The notes under the pieces: model-generated
What the model saw: only the letters and a program-made list of their open reading frames with translations
Database searches by the model: none
Told to the model about the DNA's origin: nothing
Shown: piece by piece, positions 43,283 to 52,800 of the stretch
Layout of the letters: every line of letters starts with the position of its first letter
Numbering within the stretch: the stretch's first letter is position 1
Origin: JALOAT01 sp041687015
GTDB taxonomy: Bacteria > Pseudomonadota > Gammaproteobacteria > Thiohalomonadales > Thiohalomonadaceae
Assembly (NCBI GenBank): GCA_041687015.1
Contig: JAWLCT010000001.1
Coordinates: forward strand, 82,056 to 146,055
DNA: 64,000 bases
Direction of reading: 5' to 3'
Position numbers and translations under genes: made by a program

Positions 43283-43675
43283 CTACCTACCTCCCCGGCT
43301 GTCGCTGGAAAGCTTCACGTTGTCCGACAACCGCACCGCCAAGGCCTCGGCTTTCCATTTCACACGGGTAAAGACGAATAGCAGCACCGACTCCTGCTCG
43401 AAGTCGAAGGAATAATTCATGATCGCGTCCCCACCAAGACCGCGCGCCTGTTCCATCAGCGCCTGGTAACCCTTGCCCCCGGTCATCACCGCCCCGAACC
43501 ATAACGTGGTTTCCCCCGTGGCGCGTACCGGGGCAATGACCTTGAAATCATCGCTGGAGAGTTCGTAGGACGTCAGGCTCTGCAAGGCCCCAGGCGCCTC
43601 GGTGTGCATGTAGACGCACCCGGACGAAAGGGCGCCGGCCAGAATCGCTACTGCGGTGAAAATCCGTGGTTTCAT
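43283..43675 (-). CDS. Small lipoprotein of unknown function
   Basis: The 130-aa product has a lipobox (AGALSSGC, Cys20). The mature part contains GGKGYQALMEQARGLGGDAIMNYSFDFEQ, a pattern seen in several small envelope lipoproteins that sense or bind unknown ligands; I cannot name the family. Tandem ATGs at 43681 and 43675; AGGG is placed better for the second. A hairpin and rsgA lie downstream toward higher coordinates in the upstream position of transcription. Confidence 0.7.
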   Translation of the reverse strand: MKPRIFTAVAILAGALSSGCVYMHTEAPGALQSLTSYELSSDDFKVIAPVRATGETTLWFGAVMTGGKGYQALMEQARGLGGDAIMNYSFDFEQESVLLFVFTRVKWKAEALAVRLSDNVKLSSDSRGGR

Positions 43676-43797
43676 GGACATCCCTATCCGATGTTCGGGT
43701 GTGACGCGCAAACGTGCTCCCAAGTGTAGCCAATGCCGGGAAGTCCCTGGATTCGCATCCCGCGCATCCGCACTCAACTGAATGCCCGGTCACCGTT

Positions 43798-43824
43798 GGC
43801 CCGGGACCTCCGCTGTCCCGGGCC
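43798..43824. terminator. Perfect 10-bp hairpin downstream of rsgA
   Basis: GGCCCGGGAC and GTCCCGGGCC flank a 7-nt loop, 13 bp past the rsgA stop on the minus strand. There is no T tract beyond, so the terminator role is tentative. Confidence 0.55.
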
Positions 43825-43836
43825 ACATTCCGCTAC

Positions 43837-44886
43837 TTAGTCGTTTTTGCTTTGCTTTAAATCGAGCGCCTGACGCACGGCGCGACCGAACACCCGCTCG
43901 CGCCTGCGTCGCTCGTGCTCGGTGACGTTATGGCTCTCCTCGGCCAGCAGTTTCAGATAATGACGCCATTCATCGGCCGTGATCTCGCCGCGTTCCACCG
44001 CGCCTTTCACCGCGCACCCGGGTTCCTCCTGATGGGAGCAATCCGCGAAACGGCACGAGCGCGCGAGTTCGCTGATGGCACGGAACTGCCGCTCCACACC
44101 GCCCTCCATCGCAAGCCCCACTTCACGCATGCCCGGAACATCGATAACGCACGCGCCTCCCGGCAAGCGGATCAAGGATCGGGATGTGGTGGTATGCCGC
44201 CCCTTCGCATCGAAACCTGTTGCGCCGGTGGACTGGACCGCCTGGCCCGCCAGGTTGTTGACCACCGTCGATTTGCCCACGCCGGACGAGCCGACCACCA
44301 CGAGCGTCGTGCCGGCTTGTAGCCATGGGCCCAGACGGGCTGTCAGCGGCTCGCTCAGGGCATTCACGGCCAGCACGCCGCCAGTGTCCGGCAGGCGTTC
44401 GCGAACGGCGGCGAGCATGGGTTCCGGGTCCGCGCAGAGATCGCTCTTGGTCAACAACACCAACGGCGCCACACCCGCTTCAGCGGCGATCACCAGATAG
44501 CGTTCGATACGGTGTAGATTGAACTCCGCATCGAGTCCGCTGACGATCACCATCAGGTCGACGTTAGCGGCGATAGCCTGCGGCTCATGACCGCCCGCCA
44601 TGCGCCGGGCAATGCGCGTTCTGGGTATCAGGCGCGCCGTGATGAGCGGTGCGTCCGCCGCGAGTAACACCCAGTCGCCCACCGTCGGTGGCGCCTCCTG
44701 CGTGGCGCGATAGCGGCCCGCCAGGGTGACGCACACCTCGCCCTCGCCGAAATCGACACGATAGCGCTGCCTCTCCACGCCCACGACGCGCGCGGGACGA
44801 ACGGCAGCAAGCTGCTCCAGGGGTATTTGACTGAGGAAATGGTTATGCCAGCCCAGCGGCAAAAGCCGGGAAAGGTCTTGAAACAT
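43837..44886 (-). CDS. rsgA: Small-ribosomal-subunit biogenesis GTPase RsgA
   Basis: The 349-aa circularly permuted GTPase assists 30S subunit maturation. After an OB-fold (to about residue 100), the G motifs occur in permuted order: G4 LTKSDL (about 140), G1 GSSGVGKSTVVN (about 198-209) and G3 DVPGMREVG (about 250). A C-terminal zinc knuckle (CRFADCSHQEEPGC) is present. All expected elements are intact. It looks monocistronic; the chemoreceptor gene upstream is on the same strand but 225 bp away. Confidence 0.95.
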   Translation of the reverse strand: MFQDLSRLLPLGWHNHFLSQIPLEQLAAVRPARVVGVERQRYRVDFGEGEVCVTLAGRYRATQEAPPTVGDWVLLAADAPLITARLIPRTRIARRMAGGHEPQAIAANVDLMVIVSGLDAEFNLHRIERYLVIAAEAGVAPLVLLTKSDLCADPEPMLAAVRERLPDTGGVLAVNALSEPLTARLGPWLQAGTTLVVVGSSGVGKSTVVNNLAGQAVQSTGATGFDAKGRHTTTSRSLIRLPGGACVIDVPGMREVGLAMEGGVERQFRAISELARSCRFADCSHQEEPGCAVKGAVERGEITADEWRHYLKLLAEESHNVTEHERRRRERVFGRAVRQALDLKQSKND

Positions 44887-45111
44887 GATGCCACCCTCTC
44901 AACGAATTCATCGGAATGGGGCGCGTGCGAGCGCCGCCAGTTACGGTTATCGAATGTTGAGATCCGCCGGGCCTGCGATTAACGGCTTTGCAGGCCGGCG
45001 CTGGTGACAAGGACCATCCAGCCTCCGGCAAGGAAAAATGCGTTTGACGCAGCTTGATACTACATCAGAGCGACGAAGGATGCAGCCAGGCGCTCCCCCC
45101 TGACCGCCACC

Positions 45112-47175
45112 TCACGTCTGGAAACGGCCGACCAGCACCTGAAGCTCCTCCGCCAGTCTGGCCACCTGTTCGCTGGCTGTGGCTGTCTGGGAAGAACCGG
45201 TGGCGGTCTGCGACACCACATCATTGATATTGGCGATGTTACGGTCGATCTCCTCGGCAGCGGCGCTTTGTTCCTCCGCCGCGCTGGCGATCTGGGCATT
45301 CAGGTCGTTGATCGAATTCACCGCGGCGACGATGGCGCCGAGGGAACCGCTGGTAGCCGTGGCGTGTTCCACACCGGCTTTTGCCTCGGAACGGCTCTTT
45401 TCCATGGCCTTCACGGCCGCCGCCGCACCCTCCTGAAGGCGCTGGATCATGGTCTGGATCTCCTGCGTCGACGCCTGGGTGCGCGAGGCGAGTGTGCGCA
45501 CCTCATCCGCCACCACCGCAAACCCCCTGCCCTGGTCGCCGGCGCGGGCCGCCTCGATGGCCGCATTGAGCGCAAGCAGGTTGGTCTGCTCGGCAATGTC
45601 GCGAATGACGTCGAGCACCTTTCCGATGTCGTCGCTTTCGGCAGCGAGCCGGTGGACCACCCCGTCGGCCTGTTCGATGCCGTTCGCCAGGCCGTCGATC
45701 ACGGCCATGGTCTGGTTGACCACCTGACCACCCTTGCGCGCCTCTTCCTCGGCCGCACTGGCTGCACTTGCGGCACGCGCAGCGTTGCCCGCCACCTCGC
45801 GCACGGTCGCCGTCATCTGGTTCATCGCAGTGGCCACCTGCTCGACCTCGACCTGCTCGCGCTGGGTGCCGGCACTGGTTTCGCGGGTGATGGCCGATGT
45901 CTCCTCCGCCGCGGATGCCAACTGCGCAGTGGCGCTGGCGAGCTCCCGCACGATGTTGTGAAAACTGTCGGCCATGGCGTTGAAGCTGCCCGCAATAAGA
46001 GCAATTTCGTCGCGGGACGCGCCCTTTCCTCCGCCCACATCAATGCGTGCGGTGAGGTCCCCTTTGGCCAGCCGGTCTGCAACGGCCATCGTGTGCACCA
46101 GCGGACGGGATACCCAGCGCTTCAACGCCCAAAGCACCACTGTGGCGACGATCAGGAGCAGCCCGACGCCTGACATCGAGACCACCCGGCGCGCCGTCAT
46201 GGCACTTTGCAACAGCTCCGCGCGGCTCCCGGCGGTCCCCACCACCCAGCCCCATTCGGGAAAGGTGGCGTACTCGGCAAGCAGCTCTTCCCCGGCACCG
46301 AATGCTGCGCGTGCGGTTGCGGCATCGAGTCGCAGCATACCGTTCCCGGCGATGAGCATCGCCTTGAAGATTTCACGTCCGCCGGCATCGATCACACCGA
46401 GTACGTTTTCCCCTTGCCGGATCGGATGCACGAGCAGCGTCCCGCGCTCGTCGCTGTTCGATGCGTCGATGACGAAGGCATAGCCGCGTTCGCCGACCTT
46501 CAGGGCGCCGATCTTTTCCGTCAGCGCCTGGAGTCCGGCGGTGAAATCCACGCCAATGAACAGAACGCCGACCACCTGCCCGCCCGCATCGCGGATCGGC
46601 TCGTATTGCGTCATGTAATCGCGCCCAAACAACCGTGCCTTGCCGATGTAGACCTCGCCGGCCTTGACCTTTGCATAACCGGGATGCGTACGGTCCAGCA
46701 GTGTCCCCATGGCACGCTCGCCGTTCTGCTTTTTCAAGGACGTGGTGATCCGCACGAAATCGTCACCGTCACGGGCAAACACGGTGGCCACCGCGCCGGT
46801 GATCTCGGTAAAGCGGTCCACCCGCGCCGTATGGAGGTTTACGGGCTGCATTCCGTTGGTGAGCAGTGGCGTGTCGCGCCCCGCCACCCTGACCCGTTCA
46901 TCGGGGACAAGAACGAAAGGGTCTGGATAATGAGAGGCAAAAACGGCGGACAGTTGCCCGACCATCTGACGCAGACTCCCGTCATAGGAACTCGCCATAT
47001 CCACCACCAGTCCATTGTGACGGCGCAGCGCCTCCCGTTCCGTCTGCTCAATGGCTTGGGTGAGGTTGTTGCTCAGTATCAGGACGGTCGCCAGCAATAC
47101 GGCGCCCACCGCGCCGATCACCACCAACGCTACGCGCACCGATACCGACAGTTTCTGGAATTGGAGCATGTTCAT
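45112..47175 (-). CDS. Methyl-accepting chemotaxis protein with periplasmic Cache domain
   Basis: This 687-aa receptor has a first membrane helix at about 12-36, a periplasmic Cache_3/Cache_2-type sensor at about 40-320 (GTLLDRTHPGYAKVKAGEVY, GRDYMTQYEPIRDAGGQVVG, GYAFVIDAS) and a second helix (VVSMSGVGLLLIVATVVLWAL). HAMP follows, then the signalling domain with tip IAEQTNLLALNAAIEAAR (about 525-545). Related Cache receptors bind organic acids or amino acids; the ligand is not predictable. Starts at ATG 47175 or the ATG two codons on. Monocistronic. Confidence 0.93.
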   Translation of the reverse strand: MNMLQFQKLSVSVRVALVVIGAVGAVLLATVLILSNNLTQAIEQTEREALRRHNGLVVDMASSYDGSLRQMVGQLSAVFASHYPDPFVLVPDERVRVAGRDTPLLTNGMQPVNLHTARVDRFTEITGAVATVFARDGDDFVRITTSLKKQNGERAMGTLLDRTHPGYAKVKAGEVYIGKARLFGRDYMTQYEPIRDAGGQVVGVLFIGVDFTAGLQALTEKIGALKVGERGYAFVIDASNSDERGTLLVHPIRQGENVLGVIDAGGREIFKAMLIAGNGMLRLDAATARAAFGAGEELLAEYATFPEWGWVVGTAGSRAELLQSAMTARRVVSMSGVGLLLIVATVVLWALKRWVSRPLVHTMAVADRLAKGDLTARIDVGGGKGASRDEIALIAGSFNAMADSFHNIVRELASATAQLASAAEETSAITRETSAGTQREQVEVEQVATAMNQMTATVREVAGNAARAASAASAAEEEARKGGQVVNQTMAVIDGLANGIEQADGVVHRLAAESDDIGKVLDVIRDIAEQTNLLALNAAIEAARAGDQGRGFAVVADEVRTLASRTQASTQEIQTMIQRLQEGAAAAVKAMEKSRSEAKAGVEHATATSGSLGAIVAAVNSINDLNAQIASAAEEQSAAAEEIDRNIANINDVVSQTATGSSQTATASEQVARLAEELQVLVGRFQT

Positions 47176-47531
47176 CCCGCCGCTAACCCGGACTGCCACC
47201 GAAGCGATTCGCCTCCGAGCACATCACATCCGCCCGCTGACTGACAGGCTTGAGTCCACAGTCCGGGGATTCCCAAGGTTTTCATGAGGCCTGCCACCCG
47301 TAATCAAGCCCCCCGGGGACATTGTCGGCGCAATCCAATGCCATGGAAATCAAATGGTTTCCTAATGTGGCCTGCCCGGCCGCGGCGCGCGTGTCCGGTA
47401 CCCGACCATTCGCATCATCTGAATATGCTGATATGCCTGTTGCATTTGCCGTATCACCGACTAACTATAGGTATATTCCCTAAAGGAAGTGCGGGCGTGA
47501 TCACATGGGTTTCACGATACACATCACAGAG
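47176..47531. promoter_or_regulatory. Divergent intergenic region
   Basis: This 356-bp non-coding stretch separates the Cache receptor (-) and the secreted-protein/rhodanese operon (+). A TTGCAT (47440-47445) with an AT-rich TAACTATAGGTATATT stretch (47462-47477) could be the operon promoter, leaving a leader of about 60 nt. Confidence 0.4.
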
Positions 47532-47864
47532 ATGGGGATAGTCTTCCGAGTGGGTCTATCGGTACTCGCCACCCTTGCTGCGGGCTCTGCCGTTGCGGAC
47601 GGTTATCTGGACGCATTGAAAGCGGAAGCAACCAGCGTGACCCCCACACAACTGGAACACCGTGCGGGCAGCGATCGTGAAGGCGCGTTGCGCACCGATG
47701 ACCAGCCACAGATGGAGCAGTGGTTGCAGCAGGAATTCATGGGGACCTACGTCTTCTACAAGAACCTCAGTGACAGGAAAAAACTCATCGTATATCAGGC
47801 CTATCGCGACGGAGCGCCCATTGAGGAACTCCGCACAACAATCAACGACCTGCTGAAAGACTAG
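47532..47864 (+). CDS. Small secreted protein in operon with rhodanese
   Basis: The product is 110 aa with a signal peptide (VFRVGLSVLATLAAGSAVA). The mature part is helical and charged (DGYLDALKAEATSV, MEQWLQQEFMGTYVFYKNLSDRKKLIVYQAYRDGAPIEEL), with no Cys. I do not recognise a family. An ATG at 47505 is in frame but lengthens the signal unusually. The rhodanese gene starts 24 bp after its stop, so a shared periplasmic sulfur-related job is likely. Confidence 0.75.
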   Translation: MGIVFRVGLSVLATLAAGSAVADGYLDALKAEATSVTPTQLEHRAGSDREGALRTDDQPQMEQWLQQEFMGTYVFYKNLSDRKKLIVYQAYRDGAPIEELRTTINDLLKD

Positions 47865-47888
47865 GTCGTAACACGGGGGGAAATCACG

Positions 47889-48635
47889 ATGCGCAATGGT
47901 TTGAATGCATTGGTATCCATTGTCTTTGTCCTGTTCGGAATCGGTTTCGTACCGGTCACGAACGCCGCTCAACTCGCCGTCAAACTGACCGCGGAAAAGG
48001 CCGCAGTCAGCGTGCTGCACGATGGCGAAATGGTGCACATCACCCGCAACCAGAACGCAGAAAACCTTGTCGACCCCATGTGGGCGAAAACCTCACGCCA
48101 GTGCCCGCCGTTCTGCATCGAACCAAAAACACCGGTGCCGGGTGTCGAGCTCTTCACTGAACTCGAACTCTTCGAATTCATGGAAACCAAGGTCAATGCA
48201 GGCCAAGGCGTGATCATCGATGCCCGTCTCCCGGATTGGTATCTTCGCGGCACGATTCCCGGTTCCATCAACATCCCCTTCACCGTGTTCCAGCGCGACC
48301 CTGCCGATCCCAAGCTCAAGACGGCCTTCGAACTGCTCGGCGTCCGGCCGCGCGGACCTGTCAACACCTTCACGCGCTTGACCGACCAGGTGTTCGGCAA
48401 CGGAGAAAAGACGGACACATGGGATTTTTCCGGCGCGCGGGAACTGGTGCTGTGGTGCAATGGCCCATGGTGCGGTCAATCGCCCCATGCCATTCGTGCA
48501 CTGGTCAAGCAGGGCTACCCGGTAAACAAGATCCATTACTACCGGGGTGGCATGCAGAACTGGCAGATCCTGGGGCTCACCACCGTCATGCCTTCCGAGC
48601 GAAGCGTGTTGTTCCCGCAGGCGGGAAGCGAATAG
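47889..48635 (+). CDS. Periplasmic rhodanese-domain protein
   Basis: The 248-aa product has a signal peptide (ALVSIVFVLFGIGFVPVTNA) and one rhodanese domain in the C-terminal half (GVIIDARLPDWYLRGTIPGS then VLWCNGPWCGQSPHAIRAL). The active loop contains Cys190 and Cys195 (C-N-G-P-W-C), a two-Cys form common in exported rhodanese-like proteins of sulfur oxidisers. An N-terminal region of about 90 residues with CPPFC precedes it. It may transfer sulfane sulfur in the periplasm, complementing FccAB, but sulfurtransferase activity is inferred. A terminator follows. Confidence 0.88.
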   Translation: MRNGLNALVSIVFVLFGIGFVPVTNAAQLAVKLTAEKAAVSVLHDGEMVHITRNQNAENLVDPMWAKTSRQCPPFCIEPKTPVPGVELFTELELFEFMETKVNAGQGVIIDARLPDWYLRGTIPGSINIPFTVFQRDPADPKLKTAFELLGVRPRGPVNTFTRLTDQVFGNGEKTDTWDFSGARELVLWCNGPWCGQSPHAIRALVKQGYPVNKIHYYRGGMQNWQILGLTTVMPSERSVLFPQAGSE

Positions 48636-48680
48636 CTCGACGGATCTTTTCGCGGCAGCCCACCCATCGTCGCCCATCGG

Positions 48681-48710
48681 GAGAAACGGCGTTTGCGAAC
48701 GCCGTTTCTC
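48681..48710. terminator. Bidirectional terminator between rhodanese and DedA genes
   Basis: GAGAAACGGCGTT and AACGCCGTTTCTC form a perfect 13-bp stem with a TGCG loop, midway between convergent genes ending at 48635 (+) and 48736 (-). Confidence 0.82.
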
Positions 48711-48735
48711 GGTTCCCGCTCAGGACGTTAACGAG

Positions 48736-49320
48736 TCAGCTGCTTTCCCCGGAATGTTCCTCCACGCGCGTTTCAGACAGGCGCCGGCGCACCAACCACA
48801 GGAGGAGCCCCAGGACCGCGATCACGCCGGCTATCCAGCCCTCGTATTCAGCGAGATCATGCAATACCCGTTCGAGAATGCTACCGATGAGATAGCCTCC
48901 AAAGCCGACGCTGATCGACCACACAGCCGCGGAAAACAGATCGAGCACAAGGAAGCGCCAGGGCGGAATGCCGCACATACCGATCACCACCGCACCCACG
49001 GTGCGCAACCCATACAAGAAGCGAAGACTCAGGATGAGCGGAATGTGGTGGCGGTGAAGCAGTTCACGAAACGAGTCCGCGCGCGCATGCCAGTGCGGCG
49101 CACGCGCAAGCAATTGCCCTCCCCAGAAACGCCCGAGAAAATAGCAAAGCAAATCGCCCGCCAGGCTGCCGATGAACGCGACCAGCATGACCGTCGGCAA
49201 CGACAAATAGCCGCGATGCGCCGCATAGCCGGCCAGGATGAGCACGGTTTCGCCTTCCAGGAAGGCGCCAAGGAAGACCGCGGCGTAACCGTATTCTTGC
49301 ACGAGTGCGGAGAAATCCAT
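48736..49320 (-). CDS. DedA-family membrane protein
   Basis: This 194-aa inner-membrane protein has five or so hydrophobic segments and the DedA signature: GAFLEGETVLILAGYAA, FIGSLAGDLLCYFLGRFWG, HHIPLILSLRFLYGLRTVG, ISVGFGGYLIGSILE. DedA proteins act as lipid (undecaprenyl phosphate or phospholipid) flippase/scramblases under proton-motive force. Charged residues E/D and R in the re-entrant loops are present. An ATG at 49386 would add 22 residues; the chosen one starts the conserved core. Confidence 0.9.
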   Translation of the reverse strand: MDFSALVQEYGYAAVFLGAFLEGETVLILAGYAAHRGYLSLPTVMLVAFIGSLAGDLLCYFLGRFWGGQLLARAPHWHARADSFRELLHRHHIPLILSLRFLYGLRTVGAVVIGMCGIPPWRFLVLDLFSAAVWSISVGFGGYLIGSILERVLHDLAEYEGWIAGVIAVLGLLLWLVRRRLSETRVEEHSGESS

Positions 49321-49510
49321 GCCGTACACCGGGGCCCCGAGCAGAAGAAAGCGTTCAGGACCGTGCCTGAAACCGTAAGCCGTCAAGTAGAGACACTCTA
49401 GACCATGCTGTCACTGGATAGCGGGCGTCAGTGCGCCTTATGGCCGATTGACGCCCGCTCGCCACCTTCAAGCGCCGCCGCCGGCGGGCTGCAAGACAAG
49501 TGTCACACCT

Positions 49511-51862
49511 TCAGGAACGTGAGCTGGGGGAACGGTGAACAGGCAGTTCCACCTGAAAACATGCGCCTTGGTCTGCATGGCTCTGCACGGTGAGCCGACC
49601 GCCCAGATCCGCGAGGATGCTGCGTGCCACCGAAAGGCCAAGGCCGGTGCCACGCCCGGGGCGCTTGGTGGTGACGAAAGGATCGAAGATCCTGTCCACC
49701 AACTCCTGCGGTATCCCCGGCCCGGTGTCGGTCACAGCGATCAACACGCTGCCCCCTTCCCGCCGGCCACTGATCACCACTCGTCGTGTCGTGCACCCCT
49801 GCAGCGCGTCGCGCGCATTCATCAACAGATTCACGAAAACCTGCTGTAAAGCGCCTTCCTTGGCAGCAATGGTCGGCAAGTCCGCGGCGAGCTCGATGAC
49901 GATTTCGACGCCCAACGCTTTCATGGCCGGCCGCATGAGAGCGACGGCATTGTCGATCACATGCCCAGGATCGATAGGAACGACGTCCTCTTCGATGGGA
50001 TGGGCAAATGCGAGCATGTTTGTGAGAAGGTCGCGCATGCGAACCAACTCTTCGCCCGCTCGCCTCATCATCTCCTGTAGACCGGGATCGGTGACCTTCC
50101 GTTGCGTCAACCCGACATAGCCCATCACCCCCATCAAGGGATTGTTCAGTTCGTGGGCGATCCCCGCCGCCAGGGTGCCGAGCGCGGAGAATTTTTCCGA
50201 CTGGATCACTTGTTCTTGTGTGGCGCGCAATGCTTCGATGGTCTGTTCCAGGGAGGCATAGGCATTTCGAAGCTCCGCTTCTGTACGCTTGTGCCGGGTC
50301 ACGTCGCGCGAGGTGGCGATCACCATTTCCACACTGCCATCAGCGGCGGATTCCGGTATCAGCAAGGTATCGAAGTGGCACACGTTGCCATCGGGCCCTT
50401 CGAGACTGTACGCCATCGCCGCTTCAGTTCCGGTTTCGAAGACCCTCCGAAGGCGCTCGACCCACAAGGCCTTCGTCGCTGCGGGCAGTGGCAGGTCCTG
50501 AATACGTTTTCCGGCATAGAAGGAGGGCGGCTTCCCAGTCACCTTTTCGATGGCCGGGCTGATGTATACGTAGCGAAGATCCCGGTCATAACGCGCGACG
50601 ACGTCCGGTGAACGCTCCACCAAGGTGCGGAACTCCTGCTCCCGGCGACGTATCGCCTCCATGCGCTTGCGTTCGGTAACGTCCTCCACCACCACGTTAA
50701 TGCCCCACACCTGGCCGGCATCATCCTTCAACGGAAGCCAGTGTTCATTCCAAAACCGCTTGACACCGGGGTGCGCCGCGGTTTCCCCGCGAAGTTCATA
50801 GTCGAGCACCGCCTCGCCGGTTGCGAAGACCCGCTGCGCCAAGGCTTCACATTCCTCCGCCATGAATGGAATCACCTCGCGCAAGGTCTTGCCGAGATGG
50901 GCTTCCACCGGTAGGCCGTTGATTTGCGCCAGTCGTTCGTTGACCCGTTTGAACCGTCCTTCACGATCGAACACCGCCAGGCCGATAGGTGCACGCTGGT
51001 AAATCGTTTCCATTTCCTCCGCCTGACGCCGATAGCGAGCCTCACTCGCACGTAACGCCTGCTCCATTCGCTTGCGTTCGCTCACGTCGTCGAACATCAA
51101 CAGCAGGTGACGCTCACCGTGGGAGGAAAACGGGATTAGCCGGCAATCCAGCCACACATCCTTGTCGAAACTGCTTTTCACGTGGATGCTGAGCGTACGG
51201 CTTTCACCCGTCCTGAGCGCTTCCTCAGCCGCAGTCAGCAGACCTGAATTTCTCCATGATTCGAGCGCATGGAAGTTCTGTTGCAATAACGCTTGGCGGG
51301 CTGCGCCGACCGCCCTTGCCGCCGCGTCGTTGGCAAGCACACACTTCCCCACCGAGTCGTACACGGAAATGCCCACCGATGCGGCTGCAATCACGTGCTC
51401 ATTGAACGCCACGGCTTCCGACAGCTGCTGCTCGCGCTCACGAAGCGCCTCCTCCGCGCGCTTTCGTTCGCTGATGTCGAGCACGGAACCCACCAACCCG
51501 CCGAGCTTGCCATCGACTGCGAAGGTGGCTTTGTAGAAAATCACGTCGTGCTCCGTGCCGTCGGCATAGCGCACCCGTGATTCGTAACGTTGTACCCCAC
51601 CGCGCGCGAGCAGCTCTTCGTCCTGCGCCTGATCAACGTCCGCCAGAGGTTTGGGGGCAATGTCATAGACGGTGTGCCCGACGATATCTTCGCGGCAACG
51701 CCCCAAATAACGTTCGAAGGCCTTGTTACAGCCCAGGTACACACCACCTGCATTTTTGTAGAAAACCGGGACGGGAATGGCATCGAGCAGAACGGGCGAA
51801 GACTGAAGCGCCTGAATCTGTGACGTCAGTTCATCCGCGTCGTCCTTGCGCCTGTCGTTCAC
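49511..51862 (-). CDS. Cytosolic four-PAS sensor histidine kinase
   Basis: The 783-aa kinase has no membrane helix. Four PAS domains occur in series (each with a VxxxNxAxxxxxG pattern, at about 20-130, 140-260, 270-390 and 395-510). A HisKA domain follows with phospho-acceptor His570 (LAAGIAHELNNPLMGV), then HATPase_c (NLLMNARDAL, DTGPGIPQ, GTGLGLS). No receiver is attached and no response regulator is adjacent. Likely a soluble energy, redox or ligand sensor with an unlinked partner. The start was put at GTG 51862 behind GGAG; a frame to 52057 exists but its N-terminus is Arg-rich and atypical. Confidence 0.9.
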   Translation of the reverse strand: MNDRRKDDADELTSQIQALQSSPVLLDAIPVPVFYKNAGGVYLGCNKAFERYLGRCREDIVGHTVYDIAPKPLADVDQAQDEELLARGGVQRYESRVRYADGTEHDVIFYKATFAVDGKLGGLVGSVLDISERKRAEEALREREQQLSEAVAFNEHVIAAASVGISVYDSVGKCVLANDAAARAVGAARQALLQQNFHALESWRNSGLLTAAEEALRTGESRTLSIHVKSSFDKDVWLDCRLIPFSSHGERHLLLMFDDVSERKRMEQALRASEARYRRQAEEMETIYQRAPIGLAVFDREGRFKRVNERLAQINGLPVEAHLGKTLREVIPFMAEECEALAQRVFATGEAVLDYELRGETAAHPGVKRFWNEHWLPLKDDAGQVWGINVVVEDVTERKRMEAIRRREQEFRTLVERSPDVVARYDRDLRYVYISPAIEKVTGKPPSFYAGKRIQDLPLPAATKALWVERLRRVFETGTEAAMAYSLEGPDGNVCHFDTLLIPESAADGSVEMVIATSRDVTRHKRTEAELRNAYASLEQTIEALRATQEQVIQSEKFSALGTLAAGIAHELNNPLMGVMGYVGLTQRKVTDPGLQEMMRRAGEELVRMRDLLTNMLAFAHPIEEDVVPIDPGHVIDNAVALMRPAMKALGVEIVIELAADLPTIAAKEGALQQVFVNLLMNARDALQGCTTRRVVISGRREGGSVLIAVTDTGPGIPQELVDRIFDPFVTTKRPGRGTGLGLSVARSILADLGGRLTVQSHADQGACFQVELPVHRSPSSRS

Positions 51863-52070
51863 GCCCACTCCATCCCTGTAGCGTTTGCGTACAATGGACG
51901 CCGGGCCACGGTGGTCGTCGTGTAGCACACGCTCGTTCTGCGGCGCCCGACTGGCACCTTGCCTGTCTTGCAGCTTAGGCCCCCTGTTGCGGTGACGACG
52001 TAGCGCTCCGGCGACGGGGGCCACCACACGCTCGTGGGGAAATTCCCTGACGGCCACGAAGACAATGATG

Positions 52071-52541
52071 TCATTCCTGTCTTGTAATCAACCAGTACGT
52101 GATGCCCAGGGCCAGAATCACCGCGGCGGTACCGTACACATAAGTCGGGGCGATCGCATCGTAGTCGAAGATAATCACCTTTCTCGCGATAGCCATCAGT
52201 GCGGTCGCTATCACAAGGCGGACAGGAATCACGTTGGTACTCAGATAAAGGCTGATGTTGATGAAAATCTCTATGGCGATGAGCACCGCAAGGAAAGCGC
52301 CGAAGGTTGCCAGCAGGTCATTGATTTGCAAGAGCAGATAAGGCGGCTGTGCGAGCCTCTGATAAAGCACGTAGATAACGTCACCGATTCCCCATACGAT
52401 GACCGCCACCATCAGTACGGCAAGAATCTTTACCGCACCGCGTATAATCCTGTGCAGGAACCGAATGGTCGCATCTTCATGCTCCAGGTGAAGGTCATGG
52501 CCCGGCTCGTGGTCGAATTGTGATTTTTCCCGGGTTGGCAT
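52071..52541 (-). CDS. PsiE-family phosphate-starvation-inducible membrane protein
   Basis: The 156-aa product has four membrane helices and the PsiE pattern: IIRGAVKILAVLMVAVIVWG, LLLQINDLLATFGAFLAVLIAIEIF, VRLVIATALMAIARKVIIFD. In E. coli psiE is induced by phosphate and carbon limitation, but its role is unknown. It has an acidic, His-rich cytosolic N-terminus (EPGHDLHLEHED). It precedes the PAS kinase gene on the same strand, with about 210 bp between them. Confidence 0.87.
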   Translation of the reverse strand: MPTREKSQFDHEPGHDLHLEHEDATIRFLHRIIRGAVKILAVLMVAVIVWGIGDVIYVLYQRLAQPPYLLLQINDLLATFGAFLAVLIAIEIFINISLYLSTNVIPVRLVIATALMAIARKVIIFDYDAIAPTYVYGTAAVILALGITYWLITRQE

Positions 52542-52800
52542 CGTCAGTGGCGCTCGCGTTCATCCATTGGAGCGTAGTGGAATCGAGGCGGGATCATGGC
52601 AAGCCACGCGCCTGCGGAGCGTCCATTCGGCGATGCAGTCATCCCGTACCGGATGACTCCGGCGCCTCACGGCCTGTGGGACAGGGGCAGCTTGCACTCG
52701 GCGCTGATGGTTGCTATTGGATCATTCAGGGTTCGTGAGCCGTTTCATCCCAACGGCTTCCGAACGGCTCGCTGGCCGCGGTGAACGGAGGCGAAAATCC

